Assembly: GCF_016860545.1 (NCBI RefSeq) | Contig: NZ_BNEB01000003.1 | Location: 930,001 to 994,000 of the forward strand | Length of the DNA: 64,000 nt | Origin: Streptomyces asoensis | GTDB taxonomy: Bacteria; Actinomycetota; Actinomycetes; Streptomycetales; Streptomycetaceae | Direction of reading: 5' to 3' | Shown: positions 25,905 through 33,860 of the stretch, piece by piece | How the letters are laid out: each line of letters begins with the position of its first letter | Numbering within the stretch: the stretch's first letter is position 1 | Notes under the pieces: generated by a model | Database searches by the model: none | The model's input: only the letters and a program-made list of their open reading frames with translations | Told to the model about the DNA's origin: nothing | Program-made: the position numbers and the translations under genes

Positions 25905-26111
25905 TCAGCCGGTCGCGAGACGGACCATGTCCGCCTGCGGCCCCTTCTGGCCCTGCGAGATCTCGAAATCGACCCGCTGACCCTCTTCCAGGGTGCGGTA
26001 GCCGTCCATCTGAATCGCGCTGTAGTGGACGAAAACATCCGCACCACCGTCGACCGCGATGAAGCCGTACCCCTTCTCCGCGTTGAACCACTTGACGGTG
26101 CCCTGAGCCAT
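25905..26111 (-). CDS. CspA-type cold-shock protein
   Basis: A 68-aa single cold-shock domain: MAQGTVKWFNAEKGYGFI, with RNP1 KGYGFI and RNP2 VFVHYS, binding single-stranded RNA or DNA. ATG 26111 has GGGGAG 8 nt upstream. The earlier in-frame start 30 bp upstream adds residues before the conserved MAQGTVKWF. The long gene-free leader region upstream is typical of cold-shock genes, whose 5' UTRs act as thermosensors. Confidence 0.95.
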   Translation of the reverse strand: MAQGTVKWFNAEKGYGFIAVDGGADVFVHYSAIQMDGYRTLEEGQRVDFEISQGQKGPQADMVRLATG

Positions 26112-26584
26112 GCCTAACTCCCCTATTACTGGCCCTTGCACAGACCCGCACTTCGCGGATCCGGGTCAGACCTCACCCCCCGGTTGGCTTGGGGGCGTGC
26201 GCCGGAACGCGTCGACCGCGGCTGAATGTATCTGTCCAACTGCCGTCTGCAACAGGTCAGTCGGACGAGAATTCCGGACGCGAGGGATCCGGAATGTGGC
26301 GAGAATTCGCCTGAATTGAGGGCAAGTCGGGCCCCGCAAAGGCCGCAAAAGCCACGAAAGAGGCGCGCACTTTGGCTGCTTCTTGTCGGGCTGCGGGCAG
26401 AAAGAAAAGGCACCGGCTCCGGTGATCGGGACCGGGTTCCCCAACTGTACCGCGCTCAATCACACTGAATTGCCCCCTCCGCTTCTATCGCGGAGAGGGC
26501 AATTCGATGAACACTCGGTAATCACTGTTACCGACGGTTACTACCGATGGGTACTGAACGACGGTCAGTCGCCGCCCGCCCCGA
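26112..26584. other. 473-bp gene-free region upstream of csp
   Basis: No convincing gene. It holds the csp promoter and probable long leader, a 7-bp inverted repeat TTCCGGA/TCCGGAA (26272-26294) in an AT-richer patch, and the strong hairpin at 26467-26505 described separately. Confidence 0.6.
26467..26505 (-). terminator. Hairpin terminator of the thrC / sulfur-carrier transcript
   Basis: A 16-bp stem with one mismatch (GAATTGCCCCCTCCGC / GCGGAGAGGGCAATTC, 7-nt loop) 80 bp past the stop codon of the sulfur-carrier gene. Orientation and spacing fit a terminator; it also isolates the csp promoter. Confidence 0.65.
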
Positions 26585-26860
26585 TCAGCCTCCGGCGACC
26601 GCCGGGATGATCGAGACGCCCGCGCCGTCGGGCGTCGCCGTCTCCAGACCCTGCTCGAAGCGGACGTCGTCGTCGTTCACGTACACGTTGACGAACCGCC
26701 GCAGCTTGCCCTGGTCGTCCAGGACCCGGGCGCCGATGCCGGTGTGGTTCTTCTCCAGGTCCGAGATGACCTCGCCGAGGGTGGCCCCCTCGGCCTTCAC
26801 CTCGGCGACGCCGCCCGTGTAGGTGCGGAGGATGGTGGGGATGCGGACGGTGACGCTCAT
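26585..26860 (-). CDS. Ubiquitin-like sulfur carrier (MoaD/ThiS/CysO family)
   Basis: A 91-aa beta-grasp protein ending in the diglycine tail (IIPAVAGG) required for C-terminal adenylation and thiocarboxylation. Body motifs are RIPTILRTYTGG, FVNVYVNDDDVRF. The family carries sulfur to cofactors or to cysteine (CysO in mycobacteria). It follows threonine synthase by 65 bp on the same strand. Since O-phosphohomoserine and cysteine pathways meet here, a CysO-like role in cysteine synthesis is plausible. Confidence 0.88.
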   Translation of the reverse strand: MSVTVRIPTILRTYTGGVAEVKAEGATLGEVISDLEKNHTGIGARVLDDQGKLRRFVNVYVNDDDVRFEQGLETATPDGAGVSIIPAVAGG

Positions 26861-26885
26861 TGCTTTCGACCTCCGGTCGGGCGGA

Positions 26886-26903
26886 GCGCCCCCGAAGGGG
26901 CGC
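26886..26903. repeat. 7-bp hairpin between thrC and the sulfur-carrier gene
   Basis: GCGCCCC-CGAA-GGGGCGC forms a tight hairpin with a stable tetraloop in the 65-bp gap. It may attenuate expression of the downstream gene or protect the mRNA. Confidence 0.6.
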
Positions 26904-26925
26904 GGGGCTGTCTGGATCGGGTCTC

Positions 26926-28224
26926 TCAGCCGAGACCCGCGTCCCGGAACGACTCCAGGGTCGGGCGGATGGTCGCCGTCAGGCCGCTGTCGGCCACCGC
27001 GTCCAGCGTCTTCAGGCCGTCGCCGGTGTTCAGCACGACGGTGGTGAGCGCCGGGTCGAGGAGTCCGTTCTCGATCAGCTTGCGCGTCACCCCCACCGTC
27101 ACACCCCCGGCGGTCTCGGCGAAGATGCCCTCGGTCCGGGCCAGCAGCCTGATCGCGTCGACCACCTGCTCGTCGTTCACGTCCTCCACGGCGCCGCCCG
27201 TGCGGCGGGCGATGTCCAGGACGTACGGACCGTCCGCGGGATTGCCGATGGCGAGCGACTTGGCGATCGTGTTCGGCTTCTGCGGGCGCACCACGTCGTG
27301 GCCGGCCTTGTAGGCGGCGGACACCGGGGAGCAGCCCTCGGCCTGCGCACCGAAGATCTTGTACGGCTTGTCCTCGACCAGGCCCAGCTTGATCAGCTCC
27401 TGGAGCCCCTTGTCGATCTTCGTGAGCTGCGAGCCGGAGGCGATCGGCACCACCAGCTGGTCGGGCAGCCGCCAGCCGAGCTGCTCGCAGATCTCGTAGG
27501 CCAGGGTCTTGGAGCCCTCGGCGTAGTACGGCCGCAGGTTGACGTTGACGAAGCCCCAGCCCTCGCCCGCCGGGTCGCCGATGAGTTCCGAGCAGAAGCG
27601 GTTGACGTCGTCGTAGTTGCCCTCGATGCCGACGAGCTCGCCGCCGTAGATCGCGGCCATGACGACCTTGCCCTGCTCCAGGTCGTGCGGGATGAACACG
27701 CAGGACCGGAAACCGGCCCGGGCGGCGGCCGCGCCCACGGCGCCGGCCAGGTTGCCCGTGGAGGAGCAGGACAAGGTGGTGAAGCCGAAGGCGCGGGCGG
27801 CCTCGATGGCCTGGGCCACGACGCGGTCCTTGAAGGAGTGCGTCGGGTTGCCGGAGTCGTCCTTCACGAACAGCTTGCCGGCGTCGACGCCCAGTTCGCG
27901 GGCGAGGTTGTCGGCCCGCACCAGCTTGGTCCAGCCGGGGTTGATGTTGGGCTTGTCGGCCACGTCCGCCGGGACGGGCAGCAGCGGCGCGTAGCGCCAG
28001 ATGTTCGCGGGTCCCGCCTCGATGCGCTTGCGGAGCTCCTCCGGGTCGTAGGAGGAGAAGTCGTACGCGATCTCGAGCGGGCCGAAACACTCCTCGCAGG
28101 CGAAGACCGGACCGAGGGGCACCCGGTGACCGCACTCGCGGCAGCTCAGCGCGGTGGCCGGACCGAGGTCGGCAGCAGGGATCGTCGTAGAGTCGGTGGT
28201 GCTTGCAACAGTCTGCGCAGCCAT
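26926..28224 (-). CDS. thrC: Threonine synthase
   Basis: A 432-aa PLP enzyme converting O-phospho-L-homoserine to threonine. N-terminal rubredoxin-like Cys pairs CRECG and CEECFGP form a zinc knuckle of the type seen in one threonine synthase class. The PLP lysine is in NPTHSFKDR; the phosphate loop is SCSSTGNLAGA. ATG 28224. A SAM-I riboswitch precedes the gene, tying threonine synthesis to methionine/SAM status: SAM would reduce draw on the shared homoserine branch. It is followed by a sulfur carrier gene. Confidence 0.95.
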   Translation of the reverse strand: MAAQTVASTTDSTTIPAADLGPATALSCRECGHRVPLGPVFACEECFGPLEIAYDFSSYDPEELRKRIEAGPANIWRYAPLLPVPADVADKPNINPGWTKLVRADNLARELGVDAGKLFVKDDSGNPTHSFKDRVVAQAIEAARAFGFTTLSCSSTGNLAGAVGAAAARAGFRSCVFIPHDLEQGKVVMAAIYGGELVGIEGNYDDVNRFCSELIGDPAGEGWGFVNVNLRPYYAEGSKTLAYEICEQLGWRLPDQLVVPIASGSQLTKIDKGLQELIKLGLVEDKPYKIFGAQAEGCSPVSAAYKAGHDVVRPQKPNTIAKSLAIGNPADGPYVLDIARRTGGAVEDVNDEQVVDAIRLLARTEGIFAETAGGVTVGVTRKLIENGLLDPALTTVVLNTGDGLKTLDAVADSGLTATIRPTLESFRDAGLG

Positions 28225-28244
28225 GTGAGGCGAGGCCCTTTCTC

Positions 28245-28406
28245 CTCATCTTCCTCACGACGCATCTCGTCGTGAGACGGATTTGGCACCTTCCCGAGCC
28301 GGGAGCCCCGCGGAGCGAGCACCGACGTCGTCGGTGGTCGTCACGAGACCGGCTGGAGGGTTGCCGGGGCTTCATCGGGCCGTATCCCTCTGCCCCTCTG
28401 GATGAG
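28245..28406 (-). promoter_or_regulatory. SAM-I (S-box) riboswitch of thrC
   Basis: Read on the minus strand, the leader shows the S-box core: AGAGGGATACGG followed by CCCGATGAAGCC, CCGGCAACC, then GGTGCCAAATCC, a 9-bp hairpin CTCACGACG/CGTCGTGAG (P4), and GGAAGATGAGG. P1 is formed by CTCATC (28401-28406) and GATGAG (28245-28250). The 3' strand of P1 merges with GAGGAG, which could serve as or mask the ribosome-binding site. No terminator stem with a T-run follows, so control may be translational. Confidence 0.88.
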
Positions 28407-28518
28407 CGGTATGAAGTTGTGGACGAGGGCGACCTCGGACATGCGATGGTCACCCGCGTTGTTCAAGACTGTAACCGAAGGCCAGGACAGTTGAGATAGT
28501 CGTCCGAACCGCGAGATG

Positions 28519-28554
28519 GATCACACGGTCACCCTGCGTGCGCCCTGTGTGATC
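28519..28554. repeat. 8-bp inverted repeat before gpgS
   Basis: GATCACAC (28519-28526) and GTGTGATC (28547-28554) flank 20 nt, 24 bp upstream of the gpgS start. It could be an operator or a leader hairpin. Confidence 0.45.
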
Positions 28555-28577
28555 ACGACAGTGAGGAGCCGCAGACC

Positions 28578-29549
28578 GTGCTGCCGGAAACCGAGCGCTG
28601 GCTCACCACCCGCTCCTGGTCCCTGACCGACCGTCCCCTGCACCGGATCCTGGCCGCCAAGCGCGCCACGAACCAGACGGTGTCCGTCGTCCTGCCCGCG
28701 CTGAACGAGGAGGAGACGGTCGGTGACATCGTCGCGGTCATCCGGCACGACCTCATGCACCAGGTCCCCCTAGTCGACGAGATCGTCGTCGTCGACTCCG
28801 GCTCCACCGACCGCACGTCCCAGGTGGCCGCGGCGGCCGGCGCGCGGGTCGTCCACCGCGACGACATCCTGCCGCGCATACCGGCCGTGCCCGGCAAGGG
28901 CGAGGTCCTGTGGCGCTCGCTGCTGGTCACCACCGGGGACATCGTCTGTTTCGTCGACGCCGACCTGCGGGAGTTCTCCTCCGACTTCGTGTCGGGGATC
29001 GTCGGCCCGCTGCTCACCGATCCCGGGGTGGACCTGGTCAAGGCCATGTACGACCGGCCGCTGGGCACCGAGTCGGCCCTCCCCGGCGGCGGCAGGCGGG
29101 CCGGCCAGGGCGGACGGGTCACCGAACTGATGGCGCGCCCGCTGCTCAACATGCACTGGCCGCAGCTGGCCGGGTTCGTGCAGCCGCTCGGCGGCGAGTA
29201 CGCGGCCCGCCGCACTCTGCTGGAGCAGCTGCCCTTCCCCGTCGGCTACGGCGTGGAGCTGGGCATGCTGGTCGACGCCCTGCACCTGGTGGGTCTGGAC
29301 GCCCTGGCCCAGGTGGACGTCGGGGTGCGCAAGCACCGCCACCAGGACGGCCAGGCGCTGGGCCGGATGGCGGCCGCCATCTACCGCACCGCGCAGCTGC
29401 GGCTGGCCCGCGGGCATCTGATCCGCCCGTCCCTCACCCAGTTCGAGCGCAGCGGGGACGGCTTCGAGCCGCGCACCTACTCGGTGGACACCGAGGAACG
29501 CCCGCCGATGGCGGAGATCGCGGAGTACGCGACCCGCAAGGTCGCGTGA
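28578..29549 (+). CDS. gpgS: Glucosyl-3-phosphoglycerate synthase (GT81)
   Basis: A 323-aa GT-A fold glycosyltransferase. Landmarks are VSVVLPALNEEETVG, the VVDSGSTDRT nucleotide-sugar loop, the metal-binding FVDADLREF (DxD-type), and HWPQLAGFVQPLGGEYAARR. It makes glucosyl-3-phosphoglycerate, precursor of glucosylglycerate and, in mycobacteria, methylglucose lipopolysaccharide. GTG 28578 has GAGGAG 9-10 nt upstream. It lies ahead of otsA in the same direction, so osmolyte genes are grouped. Confidence 0.9.
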   Translation: MLPETERWLTTRSWSLTDRPLHRILAAKRATNQTVSVVLPALNEEETVGDIVAVIRHDLMHQVPLVDEIVVVDSGSTDRTSQVAAAAGARVVHRDDILPRIPAVPGKGEVLWRSLLVTTGDIVCFVDADLREFSSDFVSGIVGPLLTDPGVDLVKAMYDRPLGTESALPGGGRRAGQGGRVTELMARPLLNMHWPQLAGFVQPLGGEYAARRTLLEQLPFPVGYGVELGMLVDALHLVGLDALAQVDVGVRKHRHQDGQALGRMAAAIYRTAQLRLARGHLIRPSLTQFERSGDGFEPRTYSVDTEERPPMAEIAEYATRKVA

Positions 29550-29717
29550 GCGCGGGACGTGCCGCGCCCGTCGGGGCGGCGCGTCCGGCCGGAAACGGCA
29601 TAAAATGTCCGGAAGTCGTCATAGCGGTCGAACGCCTCGATATACGGCCGGAAACGACCCGTCCACGCAGTGCGACCGTACGTTTGAGTGTTTACGGACC
29701 GGGCTAGGTTGAGGCGT

Positions 29718-31130
29718 ATGGCTTCCACGCACGACACTGCCGCCCGTACCGCCGAGGTGCTGGTCGCGTCCAACCGCGGCCCCGTCTCCTACGAGGTCGG
29801 CGAGGACGGCTCGCTGCACGCGAAACGCGGTGGCGGCGGGCTGGTCTCCGGCCTGTCGGCCATCGGGCCCGACGCGGGCGCCCTCTGGGTGTGCTCGGCG
29901 CTCTCCGACGGCGACCGGGAGGCGGTCCGGCGCGGGGTGGGCGAGGACGGCGTGCGCATGCTGGCCGTCCCGGCCGACGTGCACGCCGACGCCTACAACG
30001 GCATCGCGAACTCCGTGCTGTGGTTCGTGCACCACCTGCTCTACCAGACACCGCTGGAGCCCGCCTTCGACGCGGAGTTCCGCCGTCGATGGGCGTCGTA
30101 CGAGACCTACAACCGGGCGTTCGCGCAGGCACTGGCGGAGGAGGCCGCGGACGGCGCGGCCGTCCTGGTCCAGGACTACCACCTGTGCCTGGTCCCCGGG
30201 ATGCTCCGCGAGCTCCGCCCCGACCTGCGGATCGGCCACTTCTCGCACACGCCGTGGGCGCCCGTGGACTACTTCGCGCTGCTGCCCGCGGACATCCGCG
30301 AGCAGCTGCTGCACGGCATGCTCGGCGCCGACCGCCTTGGCTTCCTCACCCGCCGCTGGGCGGACGCGTTCGCCGCGTGCTGCACGGAGTTCGCGGGCGG
30401 ACCGGGCAAGACGCGGATCGGGGTGCACGGTCTGGGCGCCGACGCCGACTTCCTGCGCGAGCGCGCGCACCGGCCGGACGTCGACGAACGGCTGGCGGAG
30501 CTCCGCACGGAGATCGGCGAGGGACGCAAGGCGATCGTGCGGGTCGACCGCACCGAGCTGTCGAAGAACATCGTGCGCGGGCTGCTGGCCTACCGGCAGC
30601 TCCTCGAGGACCGGCCGCAGTGGCGCGAGCGGGTCGTCCACGTGGCGTTCGCCTACCCCTCGCGCCAGGACCTCGCCGTCTACCGCGACTACATGGCCGA
30701 GGTGCAGCGCCTCTCCGAGGAGATCAACGAGCAGTACGGCACCCCGGGCTGGACCCCGGTCCTGCTGAACCTCAAGGACGACTTCGCCCGCTCCCTGGCC
30801 GCCTACCGGCTGGCGGACGTGGCCCTGGTGAACCCGATCCGCGACGGCATGAACCTGGTCGCCAAGGAGGTCCCGGTGGTCTCCGAGGAGGGCTGCGCGC
30901 TGGTCCTGTCCCGGGAGGCCGGGGCCTACTGGGAGCTGCGCGACGACGCGATCACGGTGAACCCGTACGACATCCTGGAGACCGCCCGCGCCCTGCACGA
31001 GGGGCTGAGCATGGAGCCGCAGGAGCGGGCCGAGCGCACGAAGCGGCTGGCGGCCGCGGCGACCGCGCTGCCCCCGGCCAAGTGGTTCCTGGACCAGCTG
31101 ACCGCCCTGCGGGAGATTCAGCCGGCCTGA
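29718..31130 (+). CDS. otsA: Trehalose-6-phosphate synthase
   Basis: A 470-aa GT20 enzyme joining UDP- or GDP-glucose and glucose-6-phosphate. Key elements are VASNRGPVSYE, GGGGLVSGLSAIG, VQDYHLCLVPGMLR, HFSHTPWAP, LVNPIRDGMNLVAKE (acceptor/donor phosphate contacts). ATG 29718 is chosen; an upstream in-frame start adds ten basic residues. Its 3' end overlaps the convergent otsB by 13 bp. Confidence 0.93.
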   Translation: MASTHDTAARTAEVLVASNRGPVSYEVGEDGSLHAKRGGGGLVSGLSAIGPDAGALWVCSALSDGDREAVRRGVGEDGVRMLAVPADVHADAYNGIANSVLWFVHHLLYQTPLEPAFDAEFRRRWASYETYNRAFAQALAEEAADGAAVLVQDYHLCLVPGMLRELRPDLRIGHFSHTPWAPVDYFALLPADIREQLLHGMLGADRLGFLTRRWADAFAACCTEFAGGPGKTRIGVHGLGADADFLRERAHRPDVDERLAELRTEIGEGRKAIVRVDRTELSKNIVRGLLAYRQLLEDRPQWRERVVHVAFAYPSRQDLAVYRDYMAEVQRLSEEINEQYGTPGWTPVLLNLKDDFARSLAAYRLADVALVNPIRDGMNLVAKEVPVVSEEGCALVLSREAGAYWELRDDAITVNPYDILETARALHEGLSMEPQERAERTKRLAAAATALPPAKWFLDQLTALREIQPA

Positions 31131-31990
31131 CCGGCCAGCCACCTCAGCAGCCCGACGACCCCGGCGGGACCGTCGACGACGAGGTCCGCGCGGGCCGCGA
31201 GTTCGCCGACCTCGGCGCTGCCGCTGCACACCAGCAGTCCGGGGACGCCGTCCGCGCGGAGCTTCTCCACGGCGGCGAAGGCGGGCAGGTCGCCGAGGTC
31301 GTCGCCGGCGTAGAGGACCGAGCGCGCGCCGGTCTCGCGGACGTGCTCCAGCAGGGCGACGCCCTTGTCCATGCCCGGCGGGCGCAGCTCCAGGACCATC
31401 CGGCCGGGTTCGACGATCAGGCCGTGCCGGGCGGCGAGTTCGGCGAGGGGCGCCCGCAGGGCCTCGAAGGCGGCCCGGGGGTCGTCGGCGCGGCGGGTGT
31501 GGACGGCGACGGCCCGGCCCCCCTTCTCCTCGACCGAGACGCCCGGCCGGTCGCCTGCGGCGGCCAGCACCCGCGGGAGTTCGGCACGGACCGCGGCCAC
31601 TCCGGGGTGCGGAGCCGGCGCGGTGAGGGCGCCGGTCCGGGCGTCCCAGCGTTCGGCGCCGTAGTGGCCGAGGACGCAGAGGTGCTCCAGCCCTTCGACC
31701 CCGGCGAACCCGCCGTGCTGCACGGCGACCTCGGCGGGCCGCCCCGTGACGACGGCCACGGCGGCGACCTTCGGCGCGAGCTCCGCGAGCACGGGAACGG
31801 CGTCGGGATGCGGCCGGGCGTCCTTCGGGTCCTCGACGATCGGCGCGAGGGTGCCGTCGAAGTCGAGCGCGACGAGGGCGTCGGACGGCCGGCCGGTGAT
31901 CGCGTCGAGCGCGTCACGGCCCGCCGCGGTCACCGGAACGGGAGGGGTGGAGGAGCCGGGTTCCGTGGAGTGCGTCTCGTGGGTGCCCAT
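31118..31990 (-). CDS. otsB: Trehalose-6-phosphate phosphatase
   Basis: A 290-aa HAD phosphatase that completes trehalose synthesis. Motif I is ALDFDGTLAPI, motif II VVTGRP, then LCVLGHYGAE typical of the OtsB cap, and motif IV YAGDDLGDLPAF. It is convergent with otsA and the coding ends overlap by 13 bp, so the two mRNAs are complementary at their 3' ends. Confidence 0.93.
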   Translation of the reverse strand: MGTHETHSTEPGSSTPPVPVTAAGRDALDAITGRPSDALVALDFDGTLAPIVEDPKDARPHPDAVPVLAELAPKVAAVAVVTGRPAEVAVQHGGFAGVEGLEHLCVLGHYGAERWDARTGALTAPAPHPGVAAVRAELPRVLAAAGDRPGVSVEEKGGRAVAVHTRRADDPRAAFEALRAPLAELAARHGLIVEPGRMVLELRPPGMDKGVALLEHVRETGARSVLYAGDDLGDLPAFAAVEKLRADGVPGLLVCSGSAEVGELAARADLVVDGPAGVVGLLRWLAGQAG

Positions 31991-32074
31991 ACGCCGACGA
32001 TAGCCAACGCACGCCCGTGGCCCGCGCTCCCCCCGCCCGCGATCCCCGCCCCACCGCTGCCGCGTGCCGGTCGG

Positions 32075-32338
32075 CTACTGCCGCTCGCCGCGCCGGGTCT
32101 CCCTGACCCGGCGCAGCCGGTTCACCGTGACCGGGTCGTGGGCGAGGGCCCGGGGGTCGTCCAGGAGGGCGTTGAGCAGCTGGTAGTAGCGGACCGGGGA
32201 CAGGTCCAGCTCCTCGCGTATCGCCCGTTCCTTGGCGCCCGGGCCGGAGAATCCGCGCCCCTCCAGGGCGAGGATCCCCCGCTCGGCCGCGCCGAGCCCC
32301 TCGGCGCGTGCCCGTCGCTCCTCGTCCGCGTGCTCCAT
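32075..32338 (-). CDS. DUF3263-domain protein
   Basis: An 87-aa helical protein: LGAAERGILALEGRGF, PGAKERAIREELDLSPVRYYQLLNALLDDP. The second block looks like a helix-turn-helix, and DUF3263 proteins in actinobacteria are of this size. Possibly a small DNA-binding regulator; no experimental function is known to me. The 37-bp rest of the gap to the sugar-binding gene shows nothing notable. Confidence 0.85.
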   Translation of the reverse strand: MEHADEERRARAEGLGAAERGILALEGRGFSGPGAKERAIREELDLSPVRYYQLLNALLDDPRALAHDPVTVNRLRRVRETRRGERQ

Positions 32339-32405
32339 GCCCGCACGGTAACGCCGGGCACCGACATCGGCCCCGCGGGGTGCGGTGCCCGGCGGCGTCC
32401 TCGGC

Positions 32406-33695
32406 TCAGCCGCCCACGCCGACGTCCAGCGTGGTGGCCGCGGTCTGGAGCTCGCCCAGCACCGCAGCCGGGTCGCCGCCGGGGGCCACGGCCCGGCCGA
32501 TCTGCTGCTTGATGTCCGCGCTGACCTTCGCCCAGGAGGTCCGTCCGACCGGATAGGTCTCGGAGAGCGGGAGTTCGTCGAGGAAGGGCTTGAGGTCGGC
32601 GTCCTGCGGGGCCGCGCCCATGGTCAGGGAGGCCGAGCCGGTCACCGGGAGCAGGTCGTACTCGCGGGAGAAGGCCAGCACGTTCTTCTCGTCGTAGACG
32701 AAGTCGAGGAAGTCGCCGACCTCCTCTGCGTGCCCGTTCTGCCGGAAGGCGGTCATCCAGTCGGCGACGCCCATGGAGACCTTGCTCGGGCCCTCCGCGC
32801 CCGGCATCGGGACCATGCCGAACTTCACGCCCTTGGCGGCGGCGGCCTTCATCAGCGAGGGGTGCCCGTTGAGCATGCCCACGTCCCCGGCGGCGAACGC
32901 GGCGAACGCGGTGGCCCGGTTGAGCTTGCCCGGCGCGACGGGCCCGGTGAGCCCCTTGCCGACGAGGTCGTCCCGCAGCCAGTCGAAGGTCTTGACGTTC
33001 TCGGCGGAGTCGAGGCTGTAGGCGCTCGCGGTCTGGGTGTAGCCGCCCCCTCCGCTGAGCATCCACTGGAGGGTCTCGGCCTGCGCCTCCTCGGGCCCGA
33101 GGGGCAGCGCGTACGGGTAGGCGACACCGTCGCGCTTCAGCGCCTTCGCGTCCTCGGCCAGTTCGGCCCAGGTGGTCGGCGCCTGGATGCCGGCCTTCGC
33201 GAAGAGGGTCTTGTTGTAGAACAGCAGGCGGGTGGAGGAGGCGAACGGCATGCCGTAGCCCACCCCGCGGACCTCGCCCGCGTTCGCGAGCTGGGGCACG
33301 AAGTCGGCCTCGACGGGGATGGAGAGCAGATCGCTCACCTTGTAGAGCTTGCCGGCGGCCGCGTAGTCGGCGTAGGAGCCGATCTGGGCCATGTCGGGCG
33401 CCTTGCCCGCGTCGACCATCTCCTTGACCTTGGCGTCCACGTCGTTCCACGAGTGGACGGTCACGTCGACGGTGACACCGGGGTGCTTCTTCTCGTACGC
33501 CTCGACGAGCCCGTCCCAGTACTTCTGCGAGCTGTTGGCGCCGCTGTCGCCGTAGTCGGCGGCGACGAGTCTCAGCGTGACGTCGTCGGAGCCGCCGGAC
33601 AGCCCGCAGCCGGTGAGGACCGCGGCCATGCCGAGGGCGGACACCCCCGCGACCGTTCCCGTGATCGTTCCTGACTTCCGTGCCCGGCGCTGCAC
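32406..33695 (-). CDS. ABC sugar-binding lipoprotein (orphan, near nagKA)
   Basis: A 429-aa extracellular solute-binding protein of the carbohydrate (family 1) group. The signal sequence ends in the lipobox LTGC (Cys30). The mature part has typical blocks: TVDVTVHSWNDVDAKVKEM, PDMAQIGSYADYA, YGMPFASSTRLLFYNKTLF, PTTWAELAEDAKAL. No permease genes are adjacent; MsiK (53393) is the usual shared ATPase for such importers. GTG 33695 has GGGAG 8 nt upstream. It is divergent from nagK across several DasR-like sites, so an amino sugar is the likely ligand. Confidence 0.88.
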   Translation of the reverse strand: MQRRARKSGTITGTVAGVSALGMAAVLTGCGLSGGSDDVTLRLVAADYGDSGANSSQKYWDGLVEAYEKKHPGVTVDVTVHSWNDVDAKVKEMVDAGKAPDMAQIGSYADYAAAGKLYKVSDLLSIPVEADFVPQLANAGEVRGVGYGMPFASSTRLLFYNKTLFAKAGIQAPTTWAELAEDAKALKRDGVAYPYALPLGPEEAQAETLQWMLSGGGGYTQTASAYSLDSAENVKTFDWLRDDLVGKGLTGPVAPGKLNRATAFAAFAAGDVGMLNGHPSLMKAAAAKGVKFGMVPMPGAEGPSKVSMGVADWMTAFRQNGHAEEVGDFLDFVYDEKNVLAFSREYDLLPVTGSASLTMGAAPQDADLKPFLDELPLSETYPVGRTSWAKVSADIKQQIGRAVAPGGDPAAVLGELQTAATTLDVGVGG

Positions 33696-33745
33696 CGTGG
33701 TGCTCCCAACTGATTGCTCATACCAATGGACCGTTATCCGGATCA

Positions 33746-33761
33746 AGGTCTACACCACTCC
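33746..33761. promoter_or_regulatory. DasR-like site 1 (nagK / sugar-binding gene)
   Basis: AAGGTCTACACCACTC contains GGTCTACACCACT, close to the DasR operator variant TGGTCTACACCA. It overlaps the next site region in the 165-bp divergent gap, near the start of the sugar-binding gene. Confidence 0.55.
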
Positions 33762-33777
33762 TGTGGACTAGACCTCT
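33762..33777. promoter_or_regulatory. DasR-like site 2 (dre)
   Basis: TGTGGACTAGACCTCT matches the dre core GTGGACTAGACC. It is 67 bp before the sugar-binding gene and 84 bp before nagK. Confidence 0.75.
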
Positions 33778-33817
33778 TTCGGGCCTCCGGGGCGGCACGG
33801 TACTCCCCCTGGCCGCG

Positions 33818-33833
33818 AGTGGACTAGACCTCT
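33818..33833. promoter_or_regulatory. DasR-like site 3 (dre) at the nagK promoter
   Basis: AGTGGACTAGACCTCT repeats the same core, 56 bp downstream of site 2 and 28 bp before the nagK start, so DasR would block transcription of nagK-nagA when GlcN-6-P is low. Confidence 0.8.
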
Positions 33834-33860
33834 CGCGGGTCCTCGGTCCACACTGTCACC

